The notes: a model not told the origin generated them from the sequence alone. 64,000 nt of DNA from SpSt-333 sp964371615 (GCA_964371615.1 CAYJMS010000001.1:682001-746000), one strand, 5' to 3'; shown: positions 53,729 through 63,766, numbered from the stretch's first letter. Numbers and translations: made by a program.

Positions 53729-56089
53729 CTAGAAGTCGATGCGGTACAGCAGGCTCACAAAAGAATCGTTCTTGCTGGTCAACGCCGCCAGTGCGGACGA
53801 TGAATTCCGAATGAATTGAAACTGCAGAACCGCCAGTTGATGGTCAGTGATGGAATATTGTAAACTAGTTTCGAACAACAGTCGGCTAAGATCGCCGAAT
53901 GTCGGTGCAAATGTTCCCGTCAATCGTAGCACCTCTTGATACAGTTTATAGCGCCCGGTCAGCGACAGTGTCTGATAGCCGAGTGATCCTTGCATGACGA
54001 CACCGGTGGAATCGGTTTGCGGGAAGGTAATACTGCTGACGGAGAAACCGACGCTGCTTTCGAGGCGAAGATTATGCGCAGTGCTGATGAGCAAGACGGT
54101 GTTGAGTGTCGAAACATCCTGTTCTTTCGGAGTCTTATCATCTTTGCCCGACATATCCAGATTCAAAGAAATATTGTGCCGCCCCCAGTACGAAAAATCG
54201 TACGATGATTGCAGGAAATAACGGTCCGTGTTATCATCGATGGCGCGCAATGCAATCTGACGGGCGACGACGTCGGCGGTGTCGAATGCATTGATCGGAT
54301 TTCTGTTCCTGTTCGCCCCGTACCCCAGCGTAATATTCGGATAATCCTTTGCAGGATAGTACGAAACGGATGTGTTGACGGTGGTGTACGTGGTTGTCGC
54401 AATCTCAAAACCGGAGGTATTATTCTTTAGTTCTTCATAACTGCCGGTGAGAAATAATCGATTGTCCAGCAGCCGTAAACGATCGGTGACGTTATATCCC
54501 TGTATATCTTTTCGTATAGTCGAAGCGCCGGAGGAGGTATAGTCTTTTCCGTGAAAGAGGAACGCCGCTTTAAGAAAATTGCCGAAATAGTTGAACGAAA
54601 CGGCCGTTTCGTAGACCAGGGATGTGAGTCCGGCAGGATTGACCGGAACAAGGTTTTCATTTACCGTGATCAGATTACGGGCGAGGGGAAGGAGTTTTTT
54701 CAACTGGTCCGCGTCACCCTTGTCGAACGTACCGCGAGCCACTGCGGCATCGATGCTGTCGCTATTAAACTCCGCACGCGATATATCGACGTTATTAAGG
54801 CTTAACGCGCTCTGGGCAGTAATCTCAATCCGTCGCCGGTCGATCCCGATCAGCATATCCGTTCCGAACACTACATTCTCCTGCGGCCGTACGACGATCG
54901 GCTGGAGCGGATCGAATTCATCCTTGGATTTGAGATAGGTAAATCCCCATTGGAAGTTTTCTCCTTTTCCGAAACTCGGCCTCACGACGGTCATGTTTCT
55001 CTTCAACGCCTGCGGTACGGCGTTGACTTCCACCCGGCGGATAATTTCGCCGCTGGCAGCGTTGATATTAAATGCGCCAAGCAACAGATCGAAAGTATAA
55101 CCGCGTATCCGCCGTCCATCCATAATCGTCGAAGGGAACCGCGGGTAGGCATCGCCCAAACCGATTTTTACGTACCGTGCATCAAGTCCGAGAAAATATC
55201 TGTTCTGCGGCTGGTTCTCCGGTTTTTCCTCGGAAGTAATGGTGAGATTCGTCGTGGCTTTCAGGAATTCGAGGTACGATGCGCTTGCCCGAACATCGAG
55301 ACGGTTATATGTTTTTACAATACCTTTAATATCCTCCCGGCGCGTTTCTGCCTGAGCATTTCCGAACCCTTGAAACGACGATCGGATTTCTTCCGCTTCT
55401 TCTTCAGTGATGACGTTGAAGCCCCGATTCAATGATGTCAGGCGTTTTCCCTCTGCATTGAATGTCTGCACGGAAAGATTGACCCCCCCCTTAAGCAGTC
55501 CGGCAGGAATCGCATCGGGTGGGATTATCAACAAATCGTCGAACATCATCGCTTTATCCGAAAGATCGATGCCGTTCAACAGCACCTTCGTTTTACTGCG
55601 ATCGGTGTTTTCATCGGCGTAGACAAACGAAATCGAGATATACGTCTCGCCGCCGGTAATCTGCTCTCCGTCTTCGGGACTGAGAATGATGACCTCGCTT
55701 TTCGGAGCGGGAGCGATCATAATGCGGAATGGATTCGTTTCTGGATTGTCGAATGGAAATGTCTCTGTCGTACCATCGATACCCGTTACAATGACATAGG
55801 CTTCGACGAACGGCGGTTGCATGACGGCGGCAGGAATTTCTGCCACGGCGGAATCCCGAAGAAGCTGCATCTCAACGGAAGTATATTCCGATTCCCCGAA
55901 CGAGCGGTACTGCAATACCACCCGTTGAATGTTCGACGAGAATTGCAATTCTGCGGCGACCATGACCGGTTTTTTTTCCAGTGCCGACGCAGGCCGTATT
56001 GCACGTACATACGTATTGACCTGTCCGCTCACTTCCGCTGCAAATACAAACAGTACGAGCGGCAGCATCAATAAAAGGCGTTGTTTCAT
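53729..56089 (-). CDS. Outer membrane beta-barrel protein of FecR-CHASE2 operon
   Basis: 786 residues with a signal peptide (KQRLLLMLPLVLFVFAAEVSGQ). An N-terminal Ig/adhesion-like part (about 25-250) contains PEDGEQITGGETYISISF. A long barrel-like region with alternating hydrophobic strands follows, ending SLLYRIDF with the C-terminal Phe that marks outer membrane export. No family was recognised. It lies between fecR and the cyclase gene in one operon, so it may be the outer membrane part of a signal path. The start at 56089 was chosen for the signal peptide. Confidence 0.78.
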   Translation of the reverse strand: MKQRLLLMLPLVLFVFAAEVSGQVNTYVRAIRPASALEKKPVMVAAELQFSSNIQRVVLQYRSFGESEYTSVEMQLLRDSAVAEIPAAVMQPPFVEAYVIVTGIDGTTETFPFDNPETNPFRIMIAPAPKSEVIILSPEDGEQITGGETYISISFVYADENTDRSKTKVLLNGIDLSDKAMMFDDLLIIPPDAIPAGLLKGGVNLSVQTFNAEGKRLTSLNRGFNVITEEEAEEIRSSFQGFGNAQAETRREDIKGIVKTYNRLDVRASASYLEFLKATTNLTITSEEKPENQPQNRYFLGLDARYVKIGLGDAYPRFPSTIMDGRRIRGYTFDLLLGAFNINAASGEIIRRVEVNAVPQALKRNMTVVRPSFGKGENFQWGFTYLKSKDEFDPLQPIVVRPQENVVFGTDMLIGIDRRRIEITAQSALSLNNVDISRAEFNSDSIDAAVARGTFDKGDADQLKKLLPLARNLITVNENLVPVNPAGLTSLVYETAVSFNYFGNFLKAAFLFHGKDYTSSGASTIRKDIQGYNVTDRLRLLDNRLFLTGSYEELKNNTSGFEIATTTYTTVNTSVSYYPAKDYPNITLGYGANRNRNPINAFDTADVVARQIALRAIDDNTDRYFLQSSYDFSYWGRHNISLNLDMSGKDDKTPKEQDVSTLNTVLLISTAHNLRLESSVGFSVSSITFPQTDSTGVVMQGSLGYQTLSLTGRYKLYQEVLRLTGTFAPTFGDLSRLLFETSLQYSITDHQLAVLQFQFIRNSSSALAALTSKNDSFVSLLYRIDF

Positions 56090-56187
56090 TGGAAAGAAGG
56101 GATTGTCCGTAAAAAGAATCGCCTGCAATCTATAAAATACCATATAGAGTTGCAAGCGATTATCAATGTTCGTACGGATGGCAGCTG

Positions 56188-57270
56188 CTACTTATATTCG
56201 ATGACCATCGTTTTTTTCTTCCCGTTCGGATCGGTGAATTCTATCCGTATTTCGTTCATTACACCTGCCTGGACCGGAAGAACTGCCGGATTGGATTCGG
56301 GAGACTGGCTCGGTGACGTGAATTCAGAACCATCCTGCAATCGCAACGAAGCATAGACCTGCATTGTCGGTGCAAAGACCTCCGCAGCGGGGAGGGTAAA
56401 TTTGACCGTTCTTCCGCTCAATGTCGATTTCAACGGTTTAAACATCTGATCCGTTTTGCTTCGGTAGAAGAGCGAGAAATCCGTGACGATCTTCGATAGC
56501 GAATCCATTGTAATCGATGATTGCGAAATTTCTACCGTTACCGTTAAATCCTGATTTTCTTTCGACACCGGAGCGCTGATTGTCATGCCGATGGAAATGC
56601 CGGACCCGGACGTGGAACCGGTATCCGGTTCAACATTCGATCCTTCAGACTTTCCGGAGTCGGGATTTTCCGGCGAACCAAGATTGAGTAATCGTTTTTC
56701 CTCGTCGGTGGATTCCTCGATTTTTATGGACCCGTTGGACATTGAGTATCCGGTCTGTCCGGCGTTCAATGTTGCGCTGAAATTCGACAGAAGGTTCCGG
56801 AGATCGACGGTTCCCGAACCGAGGATCAAGACATCATTGGAGTCCTGTCCGGCAATCAGCAATCCGCCGGTTCCGCGGATGGATGCGACAGAAGTCGGTG
56901 TGGAAAATTCAAATTTCTCGTTCGGACGTTTTTTTACATTAAAGCCGAGTTCTCCCTGTTGCAGAAAGACGTTTTTCGAGAATTCCCCTTTGGCAATTTC
57001 ACCGTTGACCGTCACTTCGGATTTTTCCTGGACGCGGAGGACCGAGTTTTCCAGAAACTTGATGATGGCAAACGAATTCTCACCCGTACGGACAAGGTCG
57101 CCGGAAATAAGCGGCGTTGCGGGTTTTGCCTTTGACCAGTCTTTTGATTCCGTTTTATGTTCTACCGTGCCGACCGGTTTGAACATGGTGGCGACGGTTT
57201 TTTTCTTTTGCGCTGTCGACGTCGAGAGTCCGAGGACGATGGAAAGCGCAACGATGACGATGGATTTCAT
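56188..57270 (-). CDS. Periplasmic FecR-domain protein
   Basis: 360 residues. Signal peptide (KSIVIVALSIVLGLSTSTAQ), then a FecR domain (about 30-190): GDLVRTGENSFAIIKFLENSVLRVQEKSEV, then FLQQGELGF and TPTSVASIRGTGG. A Ser/Gly/Asp-rich linker and an Ig-like C-terminal domain follow. The usual FecR partners (anti-sigma segment, TonB receptor) are absent. The start at 57270 has a perfect AAAGGAG. Its operon companions are an upstream secreted protein, an outer membrane barrel and a CHASE2 cyclase; FecR with CHASE2 recurs in other bacteria to my knowledge. Confidence 0.9.
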   Translation of the reverse strand: MKSIVIVALSIVLGLSTSTAQKKKTVATMFKPVGTVEHKTESKDWSKAKPATPLISGDLVRTGENSFAIIKFLENSVLRVQEKSEVTVNGEIAKGEFSKNVFLQQGELGFNVKKRPNEKFEFSTPTSVASIRGTGGLLIAGQDSNDVLILGSGTVDLRNLLSNFSATLNAGQTGYSMSNGSIKIEESTDEEKRLLNLGSPENPDSGKSEGSNVEPDTGSTSGSGISIGMTISAPVSKENQDLTVTVEISQSSITMDSLSKIVTDFSLFYRSKTDQMFKPLKSTLSGRTVKFTLPAAEVFAPTMQVYASLRLQDGSEFTSPSQSPESNPAVLPVQAGVMNEIRIEFTDPNGKKKTMVIEYK

Positions 57271-57289
57271 GGATGCTCCTTTCACGTTG

Positions 57290-58420
57290 TTAGTCCTCGA
57301 TCCTGACGGCGGTGATCCGGTCTTTATTTTCCGTTAACAGCCGCTGCAAGTCCTGCGGGGAAATACGGACTCCATTCAGGACGATGCTGTTCGTATTGAT
57401 CGTCAGGTTTTGATCCTGGACAGCGTTGAAAATGCTCTGAAAATCACCGGAAGAAAATGTGGTCTGCAGAATGTTGATCAGCACCTGTCCCTGCGGATCG
57501 GAGATGACAAATGAACGGATTGTCCGCAGCGGATCGACGTCAAAACCAAAGGCGGTGGAAATGCCGTCCAGCACGATCACATACATTTTTCCCCGTTCCA
57601 GCTGCCGGGGGCCGCGGATGAACTCCACGCCAATCCTGCCGGAAGCCGTTTGCGGATAGGTGAATGTCGTCAGGTTGCCCGATGCCCGCCTGTCGATGCG
57701 GACCTGCAAATGCGGATCCGATGCGCCGATTGCATCTTCCAGGGATTGATGCTCCGGTCGTTTTTCGTAGACGGAGAGAATCACTGCACGAGTGTCGTAT
57801 GTCCATTGAAATTGCGGAAATGGCGTCGGGTATAGATAACCATTGGTAAACGGCACATCGAGAATGGCTGTGGTCGGATTGGTGACGTTCACTGATCTGT
57901 AGATTTCTATTGGCGCCTCACTGACGGCAACACCGCCGACGGAATCGACCGTCACCACCATGCGGATTTCATACAATCCGGAGGGGACTCGTCCACCACT
58001 TGCCGGATCGAGGACCTTATCCTTCAATTTGCTTTTCATATCCTCGTTGACATCCGTCGTGAAATCAATGTCGGAACCGGGATTGTCTGCGTCCTTACTT
58101 GTGAAAATTCTGCCCGCAGCCGGAACGAGAAACGGACGCGTCGTTCTGCCGGAAGCGATCTGCTCCGTCTGCCGGTCCTCTTCAAGAGTCACATGCGCTA
58201 TAAAAGTCAGACTTACCTTGATGTCCGGTTTCCCCGGTGCGTTATTGAAGATATTGAGCGAAAAATTGGAGGGAGAAATGTCCTTCACTTTTTCCGCCAA
58301 TGGATCGACCAGCACAGCGGCATTGATAATATCCGCATCCGTGATGGTCGGAATCACTGTCACTGACTGTCCGTAAGCAAAGGATAGGAACAGCAATGCA
58401 GTACAAGCGCTTCGTCTCAT
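57290..58420 (-). CDS. Secreted protein of unknown family, first in FecR-CHASE2 operon
   Basis: 376 residues with a signal peptide (RRSACTALLFLSFAYGQ). The middle contains beta-sandwich-like segments (YEIRMVVTVDSVGGV; PTTAILDVPFTNGYLYPTPFPQFQWTYDTRAVILSVYE), and the end has LNGVRISPQDLQRLL. No catalytic motif is seen. The start at 58420 is fixed by AAGGAG at 7 bases. It precedes fecR by 19 bases and belongs to the same operon. Confidence 0.78.
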   Translation of the reverse strand: MRRSACTALLFLSFAYGQSVTVIPTITDADIINAAVLVDPLAEKVKDISPSNFSLNIFNNAPGKPDIKVSLTFIAHVTLEEDRQTEQIASGRTTRPFLVPAAGRIFTSKDADNPGSDIDFTTDVNEDMKSKLKDKVLDPASGGRVPSGLYEIRMVVTVDSVGGVAVSEAPIEIYRSVNVTNPTTAILDVPFTNGYLYPTPFPQFQWTYDTRAVILSVYEKRPEHQSLEDAIGASDPHLQVRIDRRASGNLTTFTYPQTASGRIGVEFIRGPRQLERGKMYVIVLDGISTAFGFDVDPLRTIRSFVISDPQGQVLINILQTTFSSGDFQSIFNAVQDQNLTINTNSIVLNGVRISPQDLQRLLTENKDRITAVRIED

Positions 58421-58495
58421 GGTTTTACTCCTTATTGGTAGTGACAAAATAACTCTTTTCTATTATCAAAATGTGTTAAATGTCACGAGTTGGTA

Positions 58496-58530
58496 AAAAC
58501 TTCCGAATTCTTAAAGATTTCGGAAGTTTT
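58496..58530 (-). terminator. Terminator after rseP
   Basis: A 12-bp stem AAAACTTCCGAA / TTCGGAAGTTTT (loop about 11 bases) lies directly past the rseP stop. On the minus strand it ends in GTTTTTACC. Confidence 0.85.
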
Positions 58531-58534
58531 AAAA

Positions 58535-59896
58535 TCAGCCAAAAATGTCGTTATATAGTACAAATACCATAAAACTTAATAAGATGACCATGCCTACCTG
58601 TTGGATGCGGATCTGAATTTTATGCGGGAGTGGTTTCTTTGCGACCAGTTCATACACGAGAAGAATCAAATGGCCGCCGTCGAGAGCCGGAAAGGGAAGA
58701 ATGTTCATTACGGCAAGACTGATGCTGAGTAATGCCATGAATGCGAGGAAACTCAAGATTCCAATCTCGGCGCTGCGTGTGGCAATTTGTGCAATCTTAA
58801 CCGGACCACCGACCGATTTGGTAAATTCCGCTTTTCCGACTATTAACTGCCAGATCGAATGACCGAATAGTGTGGTGGCATTCAATGTCTGTCTCACACC
58901 GCGGGGGAATGATTCCAGCAGACCGTATTGTACGATCTTTGTCGGTCCGGTATACCGTGCACTGACCGTAATACCGATCCGTCCGTCGGATGAGGGAGTA
59001 ACGGAAATATTTTTTATTCCCTCATCCCGTTGTATTTCCATCGTGACTGTCTGTTCGGGATTGGCGCTAATGACGCGGATGACCTGATCCTGGTTGAAGA
59101 CCCGTTCGCCGTTGATCGAAACAATGACATCGTTAGATCGGAGTCCCGCTGTTTCTGCCGGTTTTCCGGCCAGCACGTCGTTGATGATCGCCTCGGTAAA
59201 ATTTGGGATGATGCCGAATGTCGTTTCGCTGACATCCGGAATATTCTCGCGTGGAATGTGGATCGATTGTTGAACGCCGCTGCGTTCGATCACCAGCGTG
59301 ATATCCTTGCCGATCTCGTCAAAATAAATTGCAGTCTGAATGGCTTCCCAATGGTCGATAGCCGTACCGTTGACGGAGACAATCTTGTCGCCGCTCTGCA
59401 ATCCGGCGTCAGCGGCGGGTGAATTGTTGACAATCATGCCGATCTCGGTAGTCTGCATCAGTGAATCGCCCTGCAGATAACTGATTCCCCAAAAAATGCC
59501 GATGGCAAGTAGGATGTTCATGATGACGCCGGCGGAAATGACAATCATACGCTGCCAGATCGGTTTTGCCCGATACTCCCACGGCTGCGGTTCACTCTCT
59601 TCAAGGTTATCGTCCAGACTTTCATCCACCATTCCTGAAATCTTGACATATCCGCCGATCGGAAATGCAGCGACACGATAATCGGTGTTTCCCTGTAGAT
59701 CAAGATCATCCCTCAGTTTACCGAATGAAAATCCGCTTATTTTGTTCCATCCGAACACGCGATTTCCCATTCCCAGCGCAAAGACTTCCGCTCTCATGCC
59801 GCAGGATATTGCCGCGAGAAAATGGCCGAGTTCATGCACAAACACCAGAACGCCGATGGTGATTAAAAAATAGAGGGTGGTATTCAGTAACTCCAT
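58535..59896 (-). CDS. rseP: Site-2 intramembrane metalloprotease
   Basis: 453 residues. Zinc motif HELGH (21-25) in the first membrane helix, two tandem PDZ domains (about 140-300), and the third metal ligand in the PALDGGH motif near the C-terminus, with four membrane helices in all. RseP cuts anti-sigma factors and signal peptide remnants in the inner membrane. It follows dxr by 16 bases, an arrangement common in bacteria. Confidence 0.95.
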   Translation of the reverse strand: MELLNTTLYFLITIGVLVFVHELGHFLAAISCGMRAEVFALGMGNRVFGWNKISGFSFGKLRDDLDLQGNTDYRVAAFPIGGYVKISGMVDESLDDNLEESEPQPWEYRAKPIWQRMIVISAGVIMNILLAIGIFWGISYLQGDSLMQTTEIGMIVNNSPAADAGLQSGDKIVSVNGTAIDHWEAIQTAIYFDEIGKDITLVIERSGVQQSIHIPRENIPDVSETTFGIIPNFTEAIINDVLAGKPAETAGLRSNDVIVSINGERVFNQDQVIRVISANPEQTVTMEIQRDEGIKNISVTPSSDGRIGITVSARYTGPTKIVQYGLLESFPRGVRQTLNATTLFGHSIWQLIVGKAEFTKSVGGPVKIAQIATRSAEIGILSFLAFMALLSISLAVMNILPFPALDGGHLILLVYELVAKKPLPHKIQIRIQQVGMVILLSFMVFVLYNDIFG

Positions 59897-59912
59897 GGTT
59901 CAAACAGCCTTT

Positions 59913-61055
59913 TTATTTGTTCATAAAATATCGTCGTGTCCATCCGTCTGCTTCAACAATATCTTCGAGCGAAGGGTTCGCCGTGGACGTATGTTTTTCC
60001 ATTGCTTCGGAGATGATGCGGGGAATGTCGGAAAACCGGATTTCATTACAGAGGAATTTTTTGACCGCAATCTCGTTCGCAGCATTCATCACGGCGGGAA
60101 TTGTCCCGCCGGACCGAAGCGCATCATAGGCAAGTCGGAGGCACGGAAATCTTTCCGTATCCGGCTTAAAAAACGTCAATTCATTCATCGCGGGGAAATC
60201 AATCCGCTGTGACGCAGAGGGGGAGCGAGAGGGGAATGTCAGGGCATACTGGATCGGAATCTTCATATCCGGAACCCCCAGTTGTGCTTTTACCGATCCG
60301 TCCACAAACTCGACCATGGAATGGATGATCGACTGCGGGTGTACAACAACATCGATCCGGTCCGGCGCAATGCCGAACAACCAATGCGCTTCGATTACTT
60401 CTAAGCCTTTGTTCATCAATGTTGCCGAATCAATCGTCACTTTGCTTCCCATTTTCCAATTGGGATGATTTAATGCCTGGTCAATGGTAACGGAATCCAA
60501 TTCTTCCTTCCTCTTTAATCTGAACGGACCGCCGGAGGCTGTGAGGATGATCCGTCCGACTTCCCGCGATAATTCTCCCACGAGACATTGAAAGATTGCG
60601 GAATGTTCGCTGTCAACCGGAATCAATTCCACATTATATCGTTTGATCAGCGGCATCATGACAGCACCGGCCACAACCAATGTCTCTTTGTTGGCGAGTG
60701 CGATGCGCTTCTGTGCTTCAATCGCCCTGATTGTCGGTTTCAATCCTGCAAATCCGACCAGCGCACTGACGACAATATCCACATCGCTTCTGCCGGCGAC
60801 CTCGGATAAACCGTCCTCACCGACGAGAACTTCGATGCCCGGACCCACGGCATTCCGCACTTCGTGAGCGGATTTTTCCTGCAACACGACCACCCCTTTC
60901 GGCCGGTATCGTCGTACCTGATCCAACAGCAGAGGGATGTTGTTATTTCCGGTGAGGTACGTAATTCTGAATTCTTCGGGAAAATTCGAGATGACGTCCA
61001 ATGTCTGTGTGCCAATCGATCCGGTTGAACCAAGAATAGCTATGTTTTTATGCAA
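59913..61055 (-). CDS. dxr: 1-deoxy-D-xylulose 5-phosphate reductoisomerase
   Basis: First committed enzyme of the MEP isoprenoid pathway. The NADPH motif GSTGSIGTQTLDVI is at 9-22. The catalytic acidic region is in VDSEHSAIFQCL (about 147-158), with TASGGPFR and MNKGLEVIEAHWLFG following. 380 residues, normal. It supplies isoprenoid precursors that the HpnCDE enzymes in this window would use. First gene of a dxr-rseP unit. Confidence 0.97.
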   Translation of the reverse strand: MHKNIAILGSTGSIGTQTLDVISNFPEEFRITYLTGNNNIPLLLDQVRRYRPKGVVVLQEKSAHEVRNAVGPGIEVLVGEDGLSEVAGRSDVDIVVSALVGFAGLKPTIRAIEAQKRIALANKETLVVAGAVMMPLIKRYNVELIPVDSEHSAIFQCLVGELSREVGRIILTASGGPFRLKRKEELDSVTIDQALNHPNWKMGSKVTIDSATLMNKGLEVIEAHWLFGIAPDRIDVVVHPQSIIHSMVEFVDGSVKAQLGVPDMKIPIQYALTFPSRSPSASQRIDFPAMNELTFFKPDTERFPCLRLAYDALRSGGTIPAVMNAANEIAVKKFLCNEIRFSDIPRIISEAMEKHTSTANPSLEDIVEADGWTRRYFMNK

Positions 61056-61271
61056 ATAAGGCTCTTTACTTTTAATATACTGTTGACAAAATACTTAAAG
61101 TGAGTATGGGATGCAACGATGGACATTGTGCCTTACAATGTTATATTATTATATTCGATGCATCGGCTAAGACAATTCTAATGATGGTTTAAAGCACTCT
61201 AACTTGCATATTGTATCGTAAATCACAAAATTTATCGTGAGAGTATTGTACCTTAACAAGAAAAATACACT

Positions 61272-61799
61272 ATGGGATTAGGCCAAACAATGTTGACGAT
61301 AATGGCGTTGATGTTGATGGGAAGGATTATTCTCTCCATTAACACGACGACATTGGATACCGGTTTCACGAAGGATATGGCCGAGTACCGTATCACTGCG
61401 ACTTCGCTCGGTACGTCGATGCTGGAAGAGACATCGGCGCTGGCGTTCGACGAAAGGACCATCGATTCAACACTATATCTTACGTCAAATTTGACCGCGT
61501 CGGGAACTTTCGGGCCGGATGCCGGCGAAAGCACCGTGTATGATTATGATGATATCGATGACTACGATAACTATTACAGCATCGATACACTGGAGAATTC
61601 GGCTATATTTAAAACGCGGGTTTTGGTACACTATGTAACAATATCCGGATCAAATATCGTTACAACGACAACAAAAGGATTCAGTAAAGAAGTGGTGGTC
61701 GAAGTTACAAGCGATTATCTGGTCGATTACTCGGTGACCCCGATAAGGCCGGATACGCTGCGATTTAAGCAAATTTTCAGTTATTGGAATTTTCGATAA
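61272..61799 (+). CDS. Pilin-like membrane protein 1
   Basis: 175 residues. A hydrophobic N-terminal helix (about 3-23) starts immediately at Met-Gly and has no leader before it; a mixed beta and Asp/Tyr-rich acidic stretch follows (YDYDDIDDYDNYY, about 96-108). Length and layout resemble minor pseudopilins. It lacks the prepilin peptidase motif with Glu at position 5. It is the first of three co-directional genes whose products all begin Met-Gly. Family assignment rests mostly on its neighbours. Confidence 0.65.
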   Translation: MGLGQTMLTIMALMLMGRIILSINTTTLDTGFTKDMAEYRITATSLGTSMLEETSALAFDERTIDSTLYLTSNLTASGTFGPDAGESTVYDYDDIDDYDNYYSIDTLENSAIFKTRVLVHYVTISGSNIVTTTTKGFSKEVVVEVTSDYLVDYSVTPIRPDTLRFKQIFSYWNFR

Positions 61800-61820
61800 A
61801 AATCATCCTGTAGAAACCGC

Positions 61821-62468
61821 ATGGGCTCACAAACTATATTGGATTTGATCGGTTCCACCATGGTCTTCGGCAGTCTGTTGCTGATTTCGCTCCGGATAAA
61901 CATGAGTACGACCGAAAATATCCAGATGTACCGTGCTGATCTTATGGTGCAGCAAAACCTTGTTGAAATTACCCGGCTGCTCGAGTATGATTTTAAAAAA
62001 ATCGGCTATTGTAAAGATCCGTCGAAAATTCCCGATCCCTCAATAGCAATTCGGTACGCCGATTCGATCAGGATCTGCTTTCTGACGGATTTTCCAACCA
62101 TCGCCGATCCGCAGGGAGACGGCGTAGTCGATTCCCTGAAGTATTATGTCGGTCCGATCAGCGAAGCATCCGGGACTCCGAATCCGAACGACCGCCTTTT
62201 ATATCGCGTGGAAAACGATGATGCTCCGGTCGGAGTGAATCTGGGTGTAACGGAATTCGATCTCCGGTACTTCGATGCCATGAAAAACAGTATTCCGTCT
62301 CCCGTGTTGTATCCGGGATTAATCCAGTATATGCAAATTACCATTCAGGTAGAAAATGTCGTTGCTGCCGATTCGTTGCTGGCGAATAATGCATCGTTCG
62401 ACCGGTCGTATCAATCGGCGTACTGGCGTCAGGTGCGGCTCGTTGCAAAAAATCTCCGTAACCGTTAA
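61821..62468 (+). CDS. PilW/GspJ-like minor pseudopilin
   Basis: 215 residues beginning MGSQTILDLIGSTMVFGSLLLISLR, a single helix at the start, then a domain with QNLVEITRLLEYDFKKIGY, FDLRYFDA and a C-terminal VRLVAKNLRNR. This pattern is close to PilW/GspJ proteins, which cap pilus or pseudopilus tips. The usual leader and cleavage site are not seen. It is 21 bases after the first pilin-like gene and 8 before the next. Confidence 0.72.
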   Translation: MGSQTILDLIGSTMVFGSLLLISLRINMSTTENIQMYRADLMVQQNLVEITRLLEYDFKKIGYCKDPSKIPDPSIAIRYADSIRICFLTDFPTIADPQGDGVVDSLKYYVGPISEASGTPNPNDRLLYRVENDDAPVGVNLGVTEFDLRYFDAMKNSIPSPVLYPGLIQYMQITIQVENVVAADSLLANNASFDRSYQSAYWRQVRLVAKNLRNR

Positions 62469-62476
62469 GGTCAACC

Positions 62477-63682
62477 ATGGGACGATCGTCAATATATCTT
62501 GTCATTGGTTTCAGTGCGATCATGCTCTTTACCGGCAAGAATCTGAGCAATGTCGGTGTCGAAGCGCTGGATAATTCTCTGTCGTACTATGAGAATACTC
62601 AACGGTATGCAATCGCTGTTGCCGCAGCAAATCTCGTCTGTTCAAAAATATGGGAATCTCCGTCTTATTCGGCATCCTATACAGATGTCAATTACAACGG
62701 CGGAACGTTCAGCACATCGGTCACGAATCTCGGAGGCGGCATGATCCAAATTGAAGCCGTCGGTTCGTACGGCGGAAAGTCGCAATCGGTGACCATTACC
62801 ATGAAACCAAGTTCGTTTTCAAAATTTGCATATTACGGCGGGACAAGTGCCTCCGCAGCGGCATGGGAAACGGGCGATACGATCGGCGGACCGAGCCATA
62901 CGCAGGGCAAGTTAAAGACATACGGATCTCCGGTCTTTTTGGGAAAAGCGACATCAAAGACAGGGATCACGATGACCGGATCGCCGAAAAATCCGCAATT
63001 CTTCGGCGGATTTGAATCCGGTGTCGATATTCCGATGCCGGATAATACCAGCTACAATAATATTCTTTCCGCTGCCTCCGCCGGAGGGTATATACAGACC
63101 GGCGGAGATCTGTACCTAAAATTCAATTCCGACGGAACAGTCAGCTGGAAGACGTCGTCGTCAGGATCGTATATAACAGTGTCCCTCAGTTATTTTGCTC
63201 CCAACGGAGTAATTGCAATTGACAAAGGGAATTTGTTCGTGGAAGGGACATTGGACGGTAGAGTGACAGTTGCATCACTCCGGTCGGGCGGCAGTTCCGG
63301 CGGAACGACAACGATATTGAATAGCATCGTTATGAAGGACGATCCCCGGACAAATCCATTGTCGGATGATCTTCTCGGTATCGTCAGTTACGGAGATATC
63401 ACGGTTGAAGACAACGGCGCCACACAATTTGATGTTCAGGCGTCGATGTATAGTTATAAGGGAGGACTTGCAGTGGAACATGGAACATCCCGGCCCGCCG
63501 GAAACCTCAATATACTCGGCGGCATGATTGTGGAAAAACTGTACGCTACATCCAACGGGGCATCCGGGAGTTCACGTAAAGGATACAACCTTATTCTCCG
63601 GTTTGACGAGAGAATGTATAATGATTCACCTGATTACTTCCCCGCAACAGGAAAATATGAGATCCTTTCCTGGTTTGAATGA
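62477..63682 (+). CDS. PilX/DUF4900-like pilus-associated protein
   Basis: 401 residues. An N-terminal helix begins MGRSSIYLVIGFSAIMLF, then an extended Ser/Gly/Thr-rich domain with repeated beta-helix-like stretches (GDLYLKF, GNLFVEGTLDGRVTVASL, GDITVEDNG). It resembles PilX/DUF4900 proteins that accompany type IV pilin operons. All three proteins of this operon begin Met-Gly, followed by a hydrophobic helix. The assignment is moderate. Confidence 0.7.
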   Translation: MGRSSIYLVIGFSAIMLFTGKNLSNVGVEALDNSLSYYENTQRYAIAVAAANLVCSKIWESPSYSASYTDVNYNGGTFSTSVTNLGGGMIQIEAVGSYGGKSQSVTITMKPSSFSKFAYYGGTSASAAAWETGDTIGGPSHTQGKLKTYGSPVFLGKATSKTGITMTGSPKNPQFFGGFESGVDIPMPDNTSYNNILSAASAGGYIQTGGDLYLKFNSDGTVSWKTSSSGSYITVSLSYFAPNGVIAIDKGNLFVEGTLDGRVTVASLRSGGSSGGTTTILNSIVMKDDPRTNPLSDDLLGIVSYGDITVEDNGATQFDVQASMYSYKGGLAVEHGTSRPAGNLNILGGMIVEKLYATSNGASGSSRKGYNLILRFDERMYNDSPDYFPATGKYEILSWFE

Positions 63683-63766
63683 CATCCGCACCTCAACGCT
63701 GAAATTCGGTAAATCCTGAAATACTTTTTTCCATTCCGTTTTACAATTCGTTATATTTCAACATTC

